From contig NZ_JAJAGO010000002.1 of assembly GCF_025165795.1 (NCBI RefSeq), forward strand, positions 577,663-641,662: a stretch of 64,000 nt of DNA. Reading direction: 5' to 3'. The translations under genes were made by a program, and so were the position numbers. The notes under the pieces were generated by a model, which was not told the origin of the DNA, ran no database searches, and was given only the letters and a program-made list of their open reading frames with translations. Shown here piece by piece: positions 31,658 through 41,047 of the stretch. Source of the DNA: Streptomyces gossypii. GTDB lineage: Bacteria > Actinomycetota > Actinomycetes > Streptomycetales > Streptomycetaceae. The number at the start of each line of letters is the position of its first letter. The first letter of the stretch is position 1.

Positions 31658-32646
31658 TCACCCACCACCCGGGGCGGGAAACGTCATTTCCGTCGACCGA
31701 CTCCTCAGTCGGAGCGCCTGCCCCAGCTGGTCGAGGAACCTGGCGGGACGCAGCGCGTCCTGCCAGGTGAAGCGGAGCAGTACGAGGCCGGGGTACGCGG
31801 CCAGCAGGGCGTTCTGCCGGTGCCGGTCGGCGTACACGGCCTGCGGCCTGCTGTGCACCTCTTCTCCGTCGGCCTCCACGCCGATCCCCCTGCTCGGCCA
31901 ACCCGCGTCCACCCGGTACCGCGTGCCGGTGTGCGGATCCGCAAGGCGCCACTGGAGGACCTCCGGCGCCATCCCCGCGTCCGTACAGATCAGCCGGTGC
32001 CGGGTCTCGAGCGGGGATTCGGCCCGCCCGTCCCCTTCGGCCAGCCACACCCGGGCGCGCGGCGCGCCCGTACGCCCGCGCAGCAGCGTCAGCACGGCCC
32101 GCTTCCCGCCCGCCGCACCGGCCGTGGCCGAGTTGGCGGCTCCGGGCAACCTCCCCTGCCGCAGCGCCGAGTCCAGAACGCTCACACCCGTCATCCGGTC
32201 CTGCGTGAGCAGCAGGTCAGCGACGGTCTGCGGCACGGTCGTCACCGGAAGCCCGCGCAGCGAGGTGCACTGCCGGCTGCCGACCCGGTGCACCAGCAGC
32301 CCAGGCCGGGGCTTCCCAGGCGCCGGGCTCGCCAGATGTACGGTCTCGTCCGCCGCACGCGGCAGGCCCGCGAGCCCTGCAACCGAGCGGCGGTCGGCCC
32401 CACCACAACGGCGCGCGGCCCGCAGGCCAGCAGCGCGGCGCGGACCCGGGTAGCCAGTCGTGGCAGCCCATTGGGCACCACCCAGTAACTCCCACGGGCC
32501 AGGGGAACCCACGCCCCCGCCCGCACTATCCGCCGCACCAGCGCCGACGGCACCCCCAGCCTGCTCGCCTGCCTCCCCGTGAGCACGCCATCCTGCCGCG
32601 CGGCCATCCGGCGCACCCGGCCCAGCAGTTCCCCCTCAGCGACCAT
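31658..32646 (-). pseudogene. AbiEi/DUF559-like protein, frameshifted
   Basis: Two overlapping minus-strand frames together give one family protein. The 5' part from ATG 32646 encodes an AbiEi-antitoxin-like winged helix (GVLTGRQASRLGVPSALVRR, ending VVGPTAARLQG). After about 32390 the homology continues in the next frame (GLPRAADETVHL through a DUF559 C-terminus: DAGWPSRGIGVEADGEE, LRFTWQDALRP). DUF559 is a PD-(D/E)xK-like endonuclease fold, and D, E and the following residues are present. A single-base shift in the Leu-Gln-Gly region accounts for the break. A sequencing error cannot be excluded. If real, the gene is inactive. Confidence 0.75.
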
Positions 32647-32791
32647 GCGGTCACTTTCCCAAGAGCACCCCCGCCCCGGAACCCCTGTGGAAAACCCCCA
32701 ATCGATCTTCAACGGTCGACGCTCCGCCCACACCCAGCCCCTGAAACCGTCCATTCCGTCGACCGATCCCAAGAGCCGCGGCGACTCTCCG

Positions 32792-33733
32792 TCAGACGCC
32801 GACCTGCGGAGCGCCCTCCGGTGCACGCAGCAGACCCTCCGGCAGATAGCCGGACCTGATGCGCAACTCCCATCCGTGCACCTGGACGGCGAGCGCGGCC
32901 AGCGCGATCGCGCCGACCGGCAGCAGGCTCCGGGGAGCCGCACCGGACGCCGCGCTCTCGCTCCCACCCTCGCTCTCGCGGTGCTGGACGAGACGCCCGG
33001 CCAGGGCCTGCTCGAAGGCCGACTGGTCATCCTCCAGCAGTACGCGGAGCAGACGCTGGTCCGGCGTCAGCTCGCTGAGGGCGTCCAGCCGTCGAGCGGC
33101 CTCGAAGCGCTCTCCGGCGTCCGGCTTGCGCAGCGTGATAGAAGGCCAGTCCCGGGGAAGATGCCCGCTTGCCTGGGTCAGATAGCCGCACAACGCGTCC
33201 ATCTCCGCGAGGCCCGCCGGGTCCGAACGCGACTCCAGCCGCGAATACGGCACCCCGTCGCGGATCGCGGGTGCGTAGTCCTCGCGTAGTAGCAGTCCGA
33301 TCACCCGGTTCCGCTCCCAGACCAGGCCACTGATCAGGCACATCCCGAACGAGTCCAGCCAGGTACTCGTGGTGGGCGCTTGATCCACCAGGTACCCGAG
33401 GATGATCCCCTGCTCGCTGGTGAGCTCCTCGCCGATGAGCGGGAAGGGAATCTCCTGGTCGCCGTCGGGGAAGCAGCCGAGGCTCAGTACACCGAGCGTG
33501 CACTCCGCAGCCGTCCGCAGGGCCAGCCGCACGGAGGCTCCCTCAAGGGCCGGATCCTGCCCCGTGCACGCGCCCACGTGATCCAGGAGATCCGCGGAGG
33601 CATCCCGGAGTTCCTGCAGGGTCCCGTCGCCGTAGCGCAGGTCGTGCCAGTGGCCGATCGTCCGCCCGTGTATGCCCTCCAGCGCTTCTGCGATGCGCTC
33701 TTCACCGACGCGGTGGCACGCCACTTCCTGCAT
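32792..33733 (-). CDS. Imm49-like immunity family protein
   Basis: A 313-residue protein resembling the immunity protein 49 family. The conserved C-terminal part (LLRVLLEDDQSAFEQALAG, then PRSLLPVGAIALAALAVQ and GYLP) is characteristic, and the N-terminal half is helical and variable. Such proteins are usually antitoxins or immunity partners of polymorphic toxins, but no toxin gene is next to it here. The ATG at 33733 has AGGGAG upstream. It may be an orphan immunity gene. The family assignment comes from recognising the C-terminal pattern and is moderately certain. Confidence 0.72.
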   Translation of the reverse strand: MQEVACHRVGEERIAEALEGIHGRTIGHWHDLRYGDGTLQELRDASADLLDHVGACTGQDPALEGASVRLALRTAAECTLGVLSLGCFPDGDQEIPFPLIGEELTSEQGIILGYLVDQAPTTSTWLDSFGMCLISGLVWERNRVIGLLLREDYAPAIRDGVPYSRLESRSDPAGLAEMDALCGYLTQASGHLPRDWPSITLRKPDAGERFEAARRLDALSELTPDQRLLRVLLEDDQSAFEQALAGRLVQHRESEGGSESAASGAAPRSLLPVGAIALAALAVQVHGWELRIRSGYLPEGLLRAPEGAPQVGV

Positions 33734-33786
33734 GTCGTCGTCTCCCTCGATCCCTCTACCGGCACCGGAAGGCTACCGACCTGCGC

Positions 33787-33975
33787 CTACCGCCCCTGCA
33801 CGCCCACGACGAAGCGCCGCCACGCTTCCGCCGTGAACCGCAACACGGACCCTGCGGGGTCTTTGCTGTCCCGTACGGCCACCCCGCGATCCGGGGTGGC
33901 CATTTCTATGCAGTTCCCCCCGGATCCGTTGCTGTAGCTGCTCTTGCGCCAAAGGAGCTGAGCCGGTTCGGTCAT
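33787..33975 (-). CDS. DUF397 domain protein
   Basis: A 62-residue protein consisting of one DUF397 domain: LLWRKSSYSNGSGGNCIEMA, then VAVRDSKDPAGSVLRFTAEAW. Found only in actinobacteria next to XRE regulators with a DUF5753 sensor domain, with which it is thought to form a regulatory pair. Its ATG overlaps the stop of the upstream XRE gene by four bases, confirming coupling. No enzymatic role is known. Confidence 0.93.
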   Translation of the reverse strand: MTEPAQLLWRKSSYSNGSGGNCIEMATPDRGVAVRDSKDPAGSVLRFTAEAWRRFVVGVQGR

Positions 33976-34820
33976 GAAGGCAGTCCTCGCATCGCATCTC
34001 TGATCAGTGCAATCGACAGTTGTGGGCTGAGCGACAGCGCCCGGAGGTTGTCGAACGCCCTGGTGTAGCGGGCGATGTCGTCTTGATGCTCCAGATACGT
34101 GCCGTCTGTCAGGCCGTCCCGGTAGACGACATCGGGGTCCTCCTGCTCAGGAAACCCCAAGATCGTGTACGCCCCGGTGGCCGGGTAGCTCCCTGCGCCG
34201 AACGGCAGCACCTGGATGGTGACGTTCTTCAACTGTGCCATTTTCATTATGCGTTCCATCTGCTCGCACATCACCTCCCTGCTGCCTACCAGGTGCCTCA
34301 GGACGCCCTCGTGCACGATGGCCCAGAGGTCCGGCGGCGCAGTGGCCCTGAGTAGCGCCTGCCGTTCCATGCGCACCGCGATCATCCGCTCGATGTCATC
34401 TGGTGATGGCGGCGACGAAGCAACGTGCAGCTCCCTGGCGTACGCCTCGGTCTGGAGCAGGCCGGGTACGAACTCGCACTCGTAGGTGCGCAAACTGGAG
34501 GCCGCCTGCTCCAGGCCGACATAGACGGAGAACCAAGAGGGCACCGCATCGCCATGGGCACGCCACCAGCCGCGGGTCTTGGAGTCCTTGGCCAGACTCT
34601 TGAGCAGGTCGCGCATGTCGTCGGCCGTGTTGTAGAAGCGGCAGAGCGCCTCGACATCCGAGGGCTGCACGCGACCGCCACCGGTCTCCATCCGATTGAC
34701 CTTGGAACCGCTCCAGTCCAGGGCTTCGCCCACCTGGTTGCAGGTCAGCGCGTGCTCCTCACGGAGCTTCTTCAGCTCGATGGCGAGACGGCGGCGGCGA
34801 GCAGTAGGGGATCCAGCCAC
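33972..34820 (-). CDS. XRE family regulator with DUF5753 (Scr1-type) domain
   Basis: A 282-residue regulator. The XRE helix-turn-helix covers residues about 14-70 (TCNQVGEALDWSGSKVNRMETG). A C-terminal DUF5753 domain (about 90-270) follows, with ASSLRTYECEFVPGLLQTEAYAR and TIQVLPFGAGSYPATGAYTILGFP. The start is GTG at 34820 with AAGGAGG 8 bases upstream. It is translationally coupled to the DUF397 gene. Such pairs, numerous in Streptomyces genomes, regulate development or antibiotic production, often near an ATP-binding anti-sigma-like gene. A degraded candidate for one lies upstream. Confidence 0.95.
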   Translation of the reverse strand: MAGSPTARRRRLAIELKKLREEHALTCNQVGEALDWSGSKVNRMETGGGRVQPSDVEALCRFYNTADDMRDLLKSLAKDSKTRGWWRAHGDAVPSWFSVYVGLEQAASSLRTYECEFVPGLLQTEAYARELHVASSPPSPDDIERMIAVRMERQALLRATAPPDLWAIVHEGVLRHLVGSREVMCEQMERIMKMAQLKNVTIQVLPFGAGSYPATGAYTILGFPEQEDPDVVYRDGLTDGTYLEHQDDIARYTRAFDNLRALSLSPQLSIALIRDAMRGLPS

Positions 34821-35022
34821 GCCAAGTCCTCCTTCGGCAGCGACGATTCAGTCTGTTGGGAAGATCCCGCCCCAGACAATCACCCGTTCGTGGGATTCGC
34901 GGCGTGCATATTGCATATCGGGACGTGAGGCTGCCACGCTGCACGAGAATTAACTCACAGTCCTTGGTCGAAGCCTCACCGTCACCTTGCTCAAGGACCC
35001 AGCCCGCAGGGAGTTGACGCGA

Positions 35023-35203
35023 ATGATCACGGGACAGGACTTGGCCGTGCGGCGCTGGGAGGAAGCGTTCCTGGCCGAACCCAGCGGTGACACCCGTCTC
35101 CCTGGCCGTCTCGGTACGAGCCGATCGGCTCCGCATCGAACTCACGGACCCGGCTTGCCGCACACTCCCGGCCCTTCTTGATGCCTTGGACGGCGAGGAG
35201 TGA
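35023..35203 (+). pseudogene. Possible ATP-binding (anti-sigma-like) protein remnant
   Basis: A short, weak coding trace. From ATG 35023 one frame gives DLAVRRWEEAFLAEPSGDT; a frame change near 35090 continues with VSLAVSVRADRLRIELTDPA and ends with a Leu/Asp-rich helix at TGA 35201. The second part resembles the last strand and helix of HATPase_c_2 regulatory proteins, which commonly neighbour XRE-DUF397 pairs. About 60 residues remain, so this is at best a relic. The rest of the 520-base gap (34821-35345) shows no gene. Confidence 0.35.
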
Positions 35204-35345
35204 GGGCGGGGACTGACCCTGCTCGGGCTCATGTCCGCCCGCTGGGGCGTGATCTTGAGCGGTAACAGCAAGACCACCTGGTGTGAGCTGTCGACAGAGT
35301 TCGACGGTGAAGTTGGCTTTCCGCAGGGCCCGTAGGGTGCCTCTT

Positions 35346-35774
35346 ATGACAGACGGAGTGGAACGGACAGTCGTCGTGGCGGGAGCCGTGTGCCATGAAG
35401 GTCGGCTGCTCGCAGCCCGTCGCACCGCCCCCGCCGCACTCGCCGGACGCTGGGAGCTTCCGGGCGGCAAGGTCGAACCGGGCGAGTCTCCGGAACACGC
35501 CCTGACTCGCGAACTCCGTGAGGAACTCGGCATCGAGACGGAGCCCCTGGAACGCCTGCCGGGGGAGTGGCAGTTGAACGGCAGGCTTGTTCTACGGGCC
35601 TGGGAGGTACGTCTACTCAAGGGCGAGGCGCAGCCGCTTCAGGACCACGATGCGGTGCGCTGGCTCACCTCAGAGCAGGCGTTTGACGTCGACTGGCTTG
35701 AGCAGGACATCCCGTTCGTGCGTGATGTGGTCGCACGGCTGCGGAGCTACATGCTAGGAAATCGGGATCTTTGA
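35346..35774 (+). CDS. MutT-like Nudix hydrolase
   Basis: A 142-residue MutT-type protein. The Nudix box GGKVEPGE-x7-RELREELGIE sits at residues about 38-60, after WELPGG. The short length and the start VVVAGAVCHEGRLLAARRT match 8-oxo-dGTP or CTP pyrophosphohydrolases that clean the nucleotide pool. ATG 35346 is used. The 3' end overlaps the oppositely oriented helicase gene by 21 bases, so the two transcripts collide. A role in nucleotide-pool defence alongside the helicase is possible but speculative. Confidence 0.9.
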   Translation: MTDGVERTVVVAGAVCHEGRLLAARRTAPAALAGRWELPGGKVEPGESPEHALTRELREELGIETEPLERLPGEWQLNGRLVLRAWEVRLLKGEAQPLQDHDAVRWLTSEQAFDVDWLEQDIPFVRDVVARLRSYMLGNRDL

Positions 35775-38700
35775 GTATGTCCAAACATCGTCGGGAAGCT
35801 CATAATCGAGTTCCCATGTGATCCCCATCGGCTTGCTGCCCTCGTGGCTTACGTAGTTTACCGGGCCGAGAAATGTGTAAGGCTGCGTGTTGCCGACGTC
35901 GTTCGTGTTGGAGCGGCGTACGAAGAGGAACACATGGGAGCCGTCGCTTTGGTGAGTCTGGTACCGCGTTCCTGTGGCGCTGTGCTCCGGGGTTCTCCCC
36001 TGCGACTCCCAGTGGAATCGGCGAGGACTTATTGCGTAGTCCTTGTAGCGCGTGCTGGGTTTGAAGTCTTTCTCACTCTTTTCCACATTGATGAGAAGCG
36101 CGTCGATACGATGCTTGTTTGACCATCGAACGCCGCTATTGAAATGGCCTGGAAGATATCCTCCCAATTCTACTTCATCAAGCGCGGTCAAGATCTCCTC
36201 GCGGGAGTACGAGGCGTGGAGAACCAGGGGAATGGAAGCATGTGCCTCGGGAAGCTCCACAGGAAGGTGGTCGACCTGCCGCTTGGAATACTTCAGTACG
36301 TCGCGGACCTCCTTGCGAAATTTTTCTTGTGGGTGCAGTGTTTTCAGTCCTTCCTGATAGGTGCTGCCACCGGTTCCGTATGGCCAGATGGAAAAGTAGA
36401 GCATGCGGGCGAACTTTTGATCTGTGGGGCTGAGGTCATCGTAACCTGGCGCATCGTCCTCCAGGAGCTGCTCGTATGCAGTCAGCCGGGCGTAATCATC
36501 CACGCGCAGGAAGACAGAAACGCGCTTGAGGAGGCTCTTCTCGCCCGGAGGCTCGGGTGGATCTAGGAGCTTGGCGCGACGCAGGAGCGTTGTCCAGGAG
36601 TAATTATTTCGATAGATCTCATCGATGTCTCGACCGCTCTCCTTGAGATAATCCAGAAGGTTGTCGAGTCCATACCCTCTGACTTCAGCCGCGAGTCCAA
36701 GGACGTTCAACTTCAGATGCGCATGGACATTTTCAAGGATTCGCTCTTTGGAAACCTTGTCGAGTATGATTTCGTACCCGGAGGGAAGGTGCGAGAAGTC
36801 GTCCTCGATGTCCTTGGCAAGTCGCGTACGGCCGTGGTTGGTGATAGCTCGGAATCGATCCTCGAATCGGTATTCCTTGCGGTGCTGCCCCACGAAATCG
36901 AGCACCGTCAGCACAGCTTTGTTCGGTGTTCTGCGGAGCCCGCGACCGAGTTGTTGCAGGAACAACGTGACACTTGAGGTCGGACGCAGGAACAGCAGCG
37001 TGTCGATATCCGGAATGTCCAGACCTTCATTGAAGAGGTCGACGGCGAACAGGATTTGAATGTCGCCTCGTCTCAACGCGTCGAGAGCTGCCTGTCGCTC
37101 ACTGTCCAAGGAGCTCCCATCAAGCGCCTTGGCCCTGATCCCCTTCTTGCAGAAAAAGTCTGCCATGAAGTGCGCATGTCGAATGCTGACACAGAATCCC
37201 AGTGCGTGCATCGATTTGGGATCTAGGATTTTGTCCCGAAGTGCATCGATGATCAGCTCAGCGCGAGTCTGGTTTTCGTCAATAACATTTTCGAGCTCTG
37301 CGCGATCGTAACCTCCACGTTTCCAGTGGACTCCGGTCATATCAGTTTCGTCAGCGATGCCGAAGTACTGGAATGGGCTGACAAGTTCGTTGGTCAGAGC
37401 TTCCCACAGACGCATTTCTGCAGCGATGTGGCCGCCAAAGTACTCGTCTTGCACTCGATAGCCATCTGCGCGCTCTGGCGTCGCCGTCAAGCCCAGCAAG
37501 TGCTTGGGCTTAAAATGCTTGATTATCTCTTTGTAGGTGTTGGCAGTGGCGTGATGAAACTCATCGATGACGATTACGTCGAAGTGATCTGCTGACAGCC
37601 CATCGGGGATCTGAGATTGCAGAGACTGTATGCTCGCGAACACATGCTGCCGCTTCTTTGGGACATGCCCACCAATATGTAGCTCTCCAAAGTTCCTCTC
37701 CTTGAGGACAGCCCGATATGTGTCCCGTGATTGAGTGAGAATTTCCCTTCGGTGTGCCACAAAGAGGAGACTCAAATCCCCGTGCTCTTTGCGGAGCTGC
37801 TGGAAATCGAGCGCGGCCATCACGGTCTTCCCGGTGCCAGTGGCAGCCACGAGCAGGTTCCGGTCCGCGCCATCCTTGCGTTCCACCCATAGCCGCTCCA
37901 GCATGCCTTGTTGATGCGGAAACGGGCGCACTTCGTGGCTAGTCAAGATGCCGTTAGGCGTGCTTGCGTTGGGCATCCATCCGGCTCGATGCAGCGCCTC
38001 GTCGAGGCGTTCCGCGTCCCGGTCTGGGTCGTACGACTCAAATGCAGGGTTGGCCCAGTAGCTCTCGAAGGTCGAATCGAACTTCACCATCGCTGCTGGC
38101 GTGGCTACGCTCGAGAGCCGGACGTTCCACTCCAGCCCATCGAGGAGAGCTGACTTGGACAGGTTGGAACTACCGACGTACGCAGTGTCGTATCCGGTGT
38201 TCCTGCGGAAGAGCCATGCTTTGGCGTGAAGGCGGGTGGTGTGGATCTCGTAATTGATCTTTACTTCCGCGCCATATTCGCGTACGAGTCGATCCAGCGC
38301 CCGTCGTTCCGTGGCACCCATGTATGTCGTCGTGATGACGCGCATGGGTACATCCCGCTTGTGTGCCGCCTCGAGTGATGCCTGCAGAGTGCGCAGACCA
38401 TGCCACTTGACGAAGGCGCAGAGTAGATCCACGCGATCAGCGGAAGCGAGCTCGTAACGAAGCTCCGTGCCGAGGCTCGGATCGTCGGGCGCGTTCGTCA
38501 GGAGCGCGCTCTCGGACAGTGGAGTACTGGGACGGATCCCAAAGGTTTCGTCAGTGTCCGGGTTGGAGAGAGCCAGGACCTGCCGGGGCTCTCTCCCGGC
38601 GACGAGGTCGATCCACTGTTTGGCGCCCTCAGCGCTCGCCAGTGACTCGAGGATCAGGTTGGCGGCGAGCACCTGCTCAACCTTTGTCATGGTGGCGAGG

Positions 38701-38885
38701 TGTTGTCTGATGATCTCACTGATGTGGCCCGCGAGCAGGGTAGTGGAATCAGCTTCGCTGACATCCTCCTCAGAGACTTTCCACCCCTGTTGCTTCAGCT
38801 CGTTGATGCGTTCCTGTAAACGCTGGGTGATCAACTGCTCGTAGAGGCCCGTAGCGGGATTGTCTGCATAGAGTGCGTCGGTCAA
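35754..38885 (-). CDS. PLD-nuclease/SF2 helicase/DUF3427 protein
   Basis: A 1043-residue multidomain protein. A phospholipase-D-like nuclease part has H220 and K222 (RLHAKAWLF) with GSSNLSKSAL. A superfamily 2 helicase follows: Walker A ATGTGKT at about 348-354, DEFH box at 441-444, motif VI QQLGRGLRR. The C-terminal ~400 residues match DUF3427. The combination is typical of restriction-like or defence helicases. TTG at 38885 was chosen because GGGAGGGG precedes it by three bases. Codons such as ATA, TTT and TTG and the local base composition differ from the neighbours, suggesting recent acquisition. It has no methylase or partner nuclease adjacent. Confidence 0.88.
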   Translation of the reverse strand: MTDALYADNPATGLYEQLITQRLQERINELKQQGWKVSEEDVSEADSTTLLAGHISEIIRQHLATMTKVEQVLAANLILESLASAEGAKQWIDLVAGREPRQVLALSNPDTDETFGIRPSTPLSESALLTNAPDDPSLGTELRYELASADRVDLLCAFVKWHGLRTLQASLEAAHKRDVPMRVITTTYMGATERRALDRLVREYGAEVKINYEIHTTRLHAKAWLFRRNTGYDTAYVGSSNLSKSALLDGLEWNVRLSSVATPAAMVKFDSTFESYWANPAFESYDPDRDAERLDEALHRAGWMPNASTPNGILTSHEVRPFPHQQGMLERLWVERKDGADRNLLVAATGTGKTVMAALDFQQLRKEHGDLSLLFVAHRREILTQSRDTYRAVLKERNFGELHIGGHVPKKRQHVFASIQSLQSQIPDGLSADHFDVIVIDEFHHATANTYKEIIKHFKPKHLLGLTATPERADGYRVQDEYFGGHIAAEMRLWEALTNELVSPFQYFGIADETDMTGVHWKRGGYDRAELENVIDENQTRAELIIDALRDKILDPKSMHALGFCVSIRHAHFMADFFCKKGIRAKALDGSSLDSERQAALDALRRGDIQILFAVDLFNEGLDIPDIDTLLFLRPTSSVTLFLQQLGRGLRRTPNKAVLTVLDFVGQHRKEYRFEDRFRAITNHGRTRLAKDIEDDFSHLPSGYEIILDKVSKERILENVHAHLKLNVLGLAAEVRGYGLDNLLDYLKESGRDIDEIYRNNYSWTTLLRRAKLLDPPEPPGEKSLLKRVSVFLRVDDYARLTAYEQLLEDDAPGYDDLSPTDQKFARMLYFSIWPYGTGGSTYQEGLKTLHPQEKFRKEVRDVLKYSKRQVDHLPVELPEAHASIPLVLHASYSREEILTALDEVELGGYLPGHFNSGVRWSNKHRIDALLINVEKSEKDFKPSTRYKDYAISPRRFHWESQGRTPEHSATGTRYQTHQSDGSHVFLFVRRSNTNDVGNTQPYTFLGPVNYVSHEGSKPMGITWELDYELPDDVWTYSKIPIS

Positions 38886-38887
38886 GA

Positions 38888-38896
38888 CCCCTCCCA
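38888..38896 (-). promoter_or_regulatory. Ribosome-binding site deciding a TTG start
   Basis: TGGGAGGGG on the minus strand, immediately before TTG 38885, fixes the start of the helicase gene four codons after the first open TTG (38897), which would lie upstream of this site. Confidence 0.65.
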
Positions 38897-39003
38897 AGGG
38901 CGTGAGCTCAGATCCCTGTTGTAACAGAGCGCGCTGACAGCGGAGATGGAGAGGTGTTTCCGCGAAGCCCGGCGGTTGGCCGCGATCGAGGGAAGGGCGC
39001 TGG

Positions 39004-39855
39004 TCAGCCCAGTTCCAGGCTGGTGATGCCGTAGAGGGAGGGGTGGTCGGTGGTGGGGGTGGGGCCCGTGTACATGCGGGCGGTTTCGAAGGTGGGGGTG
39101 AGGCCGAGGCGGGACATCAGGTGGGCGGCGTGGGGGTTGAGGTGGGGGACGTCGATGGCCATCGGGGTGGACGGGGCGGTGGCGGCGAGGGTGTGGATGA
39201 GGGTGGCGGCGATTTCCGGGGTGGCGGCGTAGAGCGGGCCGAGGCGGGAAGAGGTGCGGGCCTCGCGGAGGACGGCGAGGCCGCAGAGTTCGCCGTCCTG
39301 GAGGGCGGCCAGCGCGGTGCGTTGGGGTGCGGTGATCCAGGAGGCCAGGAAGCTGTCGCGCGCCGTGGGGAAGAATCGGCGATCGTAGGCGGCGAGTTGG
39401 GTGAAGGGGAGGGCACGGGCGTCGGTGAGGGTGAGGCCCGGCGGGGGCGGGACGGGATGGCCGGTGGGGTTGCCCTCATAGCGGACGTTGGTCCAGACGG
39501 AACGGAAGCCGCAGGTACGGTAGTTGGCCTGCTGGGCGACAACTCCGTCCAGGCCGATGTTGCGCCCCGCCAGACGGCTCATGCCCGCGCGCCACAGCTG
39601 CCTGCCGTAGCCCTTGCCGCGTAGTGGGGGACGGGTGAGGTAGAAGCCGAGGAAGCCGAAGTCGTTTCCGTAGCGTACGACCGAGACGCAGGCGGCGGGT
39701 TCGCCGTTGAGCCGTCCGATCAGGAAGCCTTGCGGGTCGGTGGCGAAGAAGGCGTGCCTGTCGGTGTCGCCCGGGTTCCAGCCTTCGGCGGCGGCCCAGT
39801 CCGCGAGCAGGCGGAGGTCGTCGGCGCTCGCGACGGTGATGTCCAGCGCGGTCAC
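39004..39855 (-). CDS. GNAT family N-acetyltransferase (two-domain)
   Basis: A 283-residue acetyltransferase. The N-terminal GNAT domain (about 1-130) has the acetyl-CoA loop LRGKGYGRQLWRAGM, corresponding to the R/Q-x-x-G-x-G/A motif. The C-terminal region (about 150-275) matches the YitH/GNAT_acetyltran_2-like second domain. Substrate unknown, possibly an amine-containing metabolite. The start is GTG at 39855, with GGAGG upstream. It stands alone, about 120 bases downstream of the helicase start region on the same strand. Confidence 0.9.
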   Translation of the reverse strand: MTALDITVASADDLRLLADWAAAEGWNPGDTDRHAFFATDPQGFLIGRLNGEPAACVSVVRYGNDFGFLGFYLTRPPLRGKGYGRQLWRAGMSRLAGRNIGLDGVVAQQANYRTCGFRSVWTNVRYEGNPTGHPVPPPPGLTLTDARALPFTQLAAYDRRFFPTARDSFLASWITAPQRTALAALQDGELCGLAVLREARTSSRLGPLYAATPEIAATLIHTLAATAPSTPMAIDVPHLNPHAAHLMSRLGLTPTFETARMYTGPTPTTDHPSLYGITSLELG

Positions 39856-40103
39856 CTGGACCTCCGAAGGATGCCCCGGCGAGGCCGAGAAGGTACGTGC
39901 ACGAGGTTCGCTGGCAGGCCGGTTGAGGACTCACCCATGGCCGCACCCTCCTGGAAGATGATCTCTGTTTGTGCGGCGGCTTCCGCATCCACTCCACCGC
40001 ATCATGCGCACGGCGGGGATGCGGGTTGCCCACTCGGCGCGCCACAGTGAACCCGGTAATAACGGGATCGGACGCGAAGGGCGATGGCCGCCGGGCGGTA
40101 CGC

Positions 40104-40132
40104 GGGGACCGGGGGTGGGTGGGCCGGTCCCC
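40104..40132. terminator. Terminator hairpin after the TPR relic
   Basis: A perfect 9-bp stem, GGGGACCGG with CCGGTCCCC, and an 11-base loop ten bases beyond the stop codon of the decayed TPR protein gene (minus strand). The rest of the 39856-40141 gap shows no gene. Confidence 0.7.
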
Positions 40133-40141
40133 GTGGGTCGG

Positions 40142-40952
40142 TCAGCGCTTGATCAGTGGACGGAACGCGTCTCCAACATCGGACTTGGAGTTGTCGACGT
40201 ACCGGTCCGAGGGCGGACCGTCGCCGTGGTCGATGGAGAACAGCTTGCTCGGGCAGCTGGTGCCGCTGATCTGCACCGTGCCGGTCGTCAGCAGTTCCCC
40301 GGTCCGCGGCTCGTAGACCTTCACGGGGATCTTGATGCGGTGGAAGGTCACGTTCTTGCTGCCGCCCGCTTGTTAGTCGTACGGGCAGGTCCGGACCGCG
40401 TCTCCCATCTTGCTGTCACCCGCGCAGACCACCAGCACCGCCTTGGCCGCATCCGTGGTCCCCCAGTCGCCGGGGAGGTCATCCGTGTAGGTGCTGTTGC
40501 CGTAGAACATCGCACGGTTGGTGCCCTTGCCGTACGGCTTGGCGCCGCTGTATCCGGCCGGGCTGGAGCAGTACTCGGGAGTCGAGGTGCCGTCTCCCCC
40601 CGAGGAAGCGGCGCACGTGCTCCAGCTCGATGGTCTGCGTCGCCTTCGTGAGGCCCTTCTTCGCCTGGGCCACTCGCTCGCTGTCGGGGAACTGGTCGAT
40701 CAGCTGCTGGTAGTGCGCCTGTGCCTGCTCCCAGTCCTCCTCGTCCATGTGCTCCTCGGCGCAGCGGGCGAGCGCCTCGGGTGCGGTCTTGTCGGCAGCG
40801 CTCCCGGACCGGTCGAGGAGGTCGTGGGTCTTCTCCCGGTTGCGGAGCCAGTCGGTGACCATCGCTGCCTTCCCTGCCCCAGCGGGCTCCGGCAGGGGCG
40901 CATGCCTCTCCGTCACGAGTGGTGACGCATCCGGGAGGGGGCGGTTCTCCAT
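40142..40952 (-). pseudogene. TPR-containing protein, decayed
   Basis: A degraded gene. The 5' part (frame ending 40479) encodes a helical TPR-like segment (EEHMDEEDWEQAQAHYQQL and SERVAQAKKGLTKATQTIEL). Homology then shifts frame (SSGGDGTSTPEYC, PYGKGTNRAMFYGNSTY, AVLVVCAGDSKMGDAVRTC), meets a stop at about 40374 and continues after it as VTFHRIKIPVKVYEPRTG ... PPSDRYVD to 40142. At least one frameshift and one stop therefore interrupt it, and the N-terminus is also missing any signal peptide. The C-terminal domain probably bound a ligand outside the cell. Relics like this suggest deletion or recent decay of an envelope gene. Confidence 0.75.
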
Positions 40953-41047
40953 GGGCCGGAGATCCGGAGGTGTCAGGGTGGCGCCCCGCGCGGCGAGGCC
41001 GGGTGGGCTCGCGTGCTGGGCGGCGGGGCGGCAGGGGTTGGACGCGG

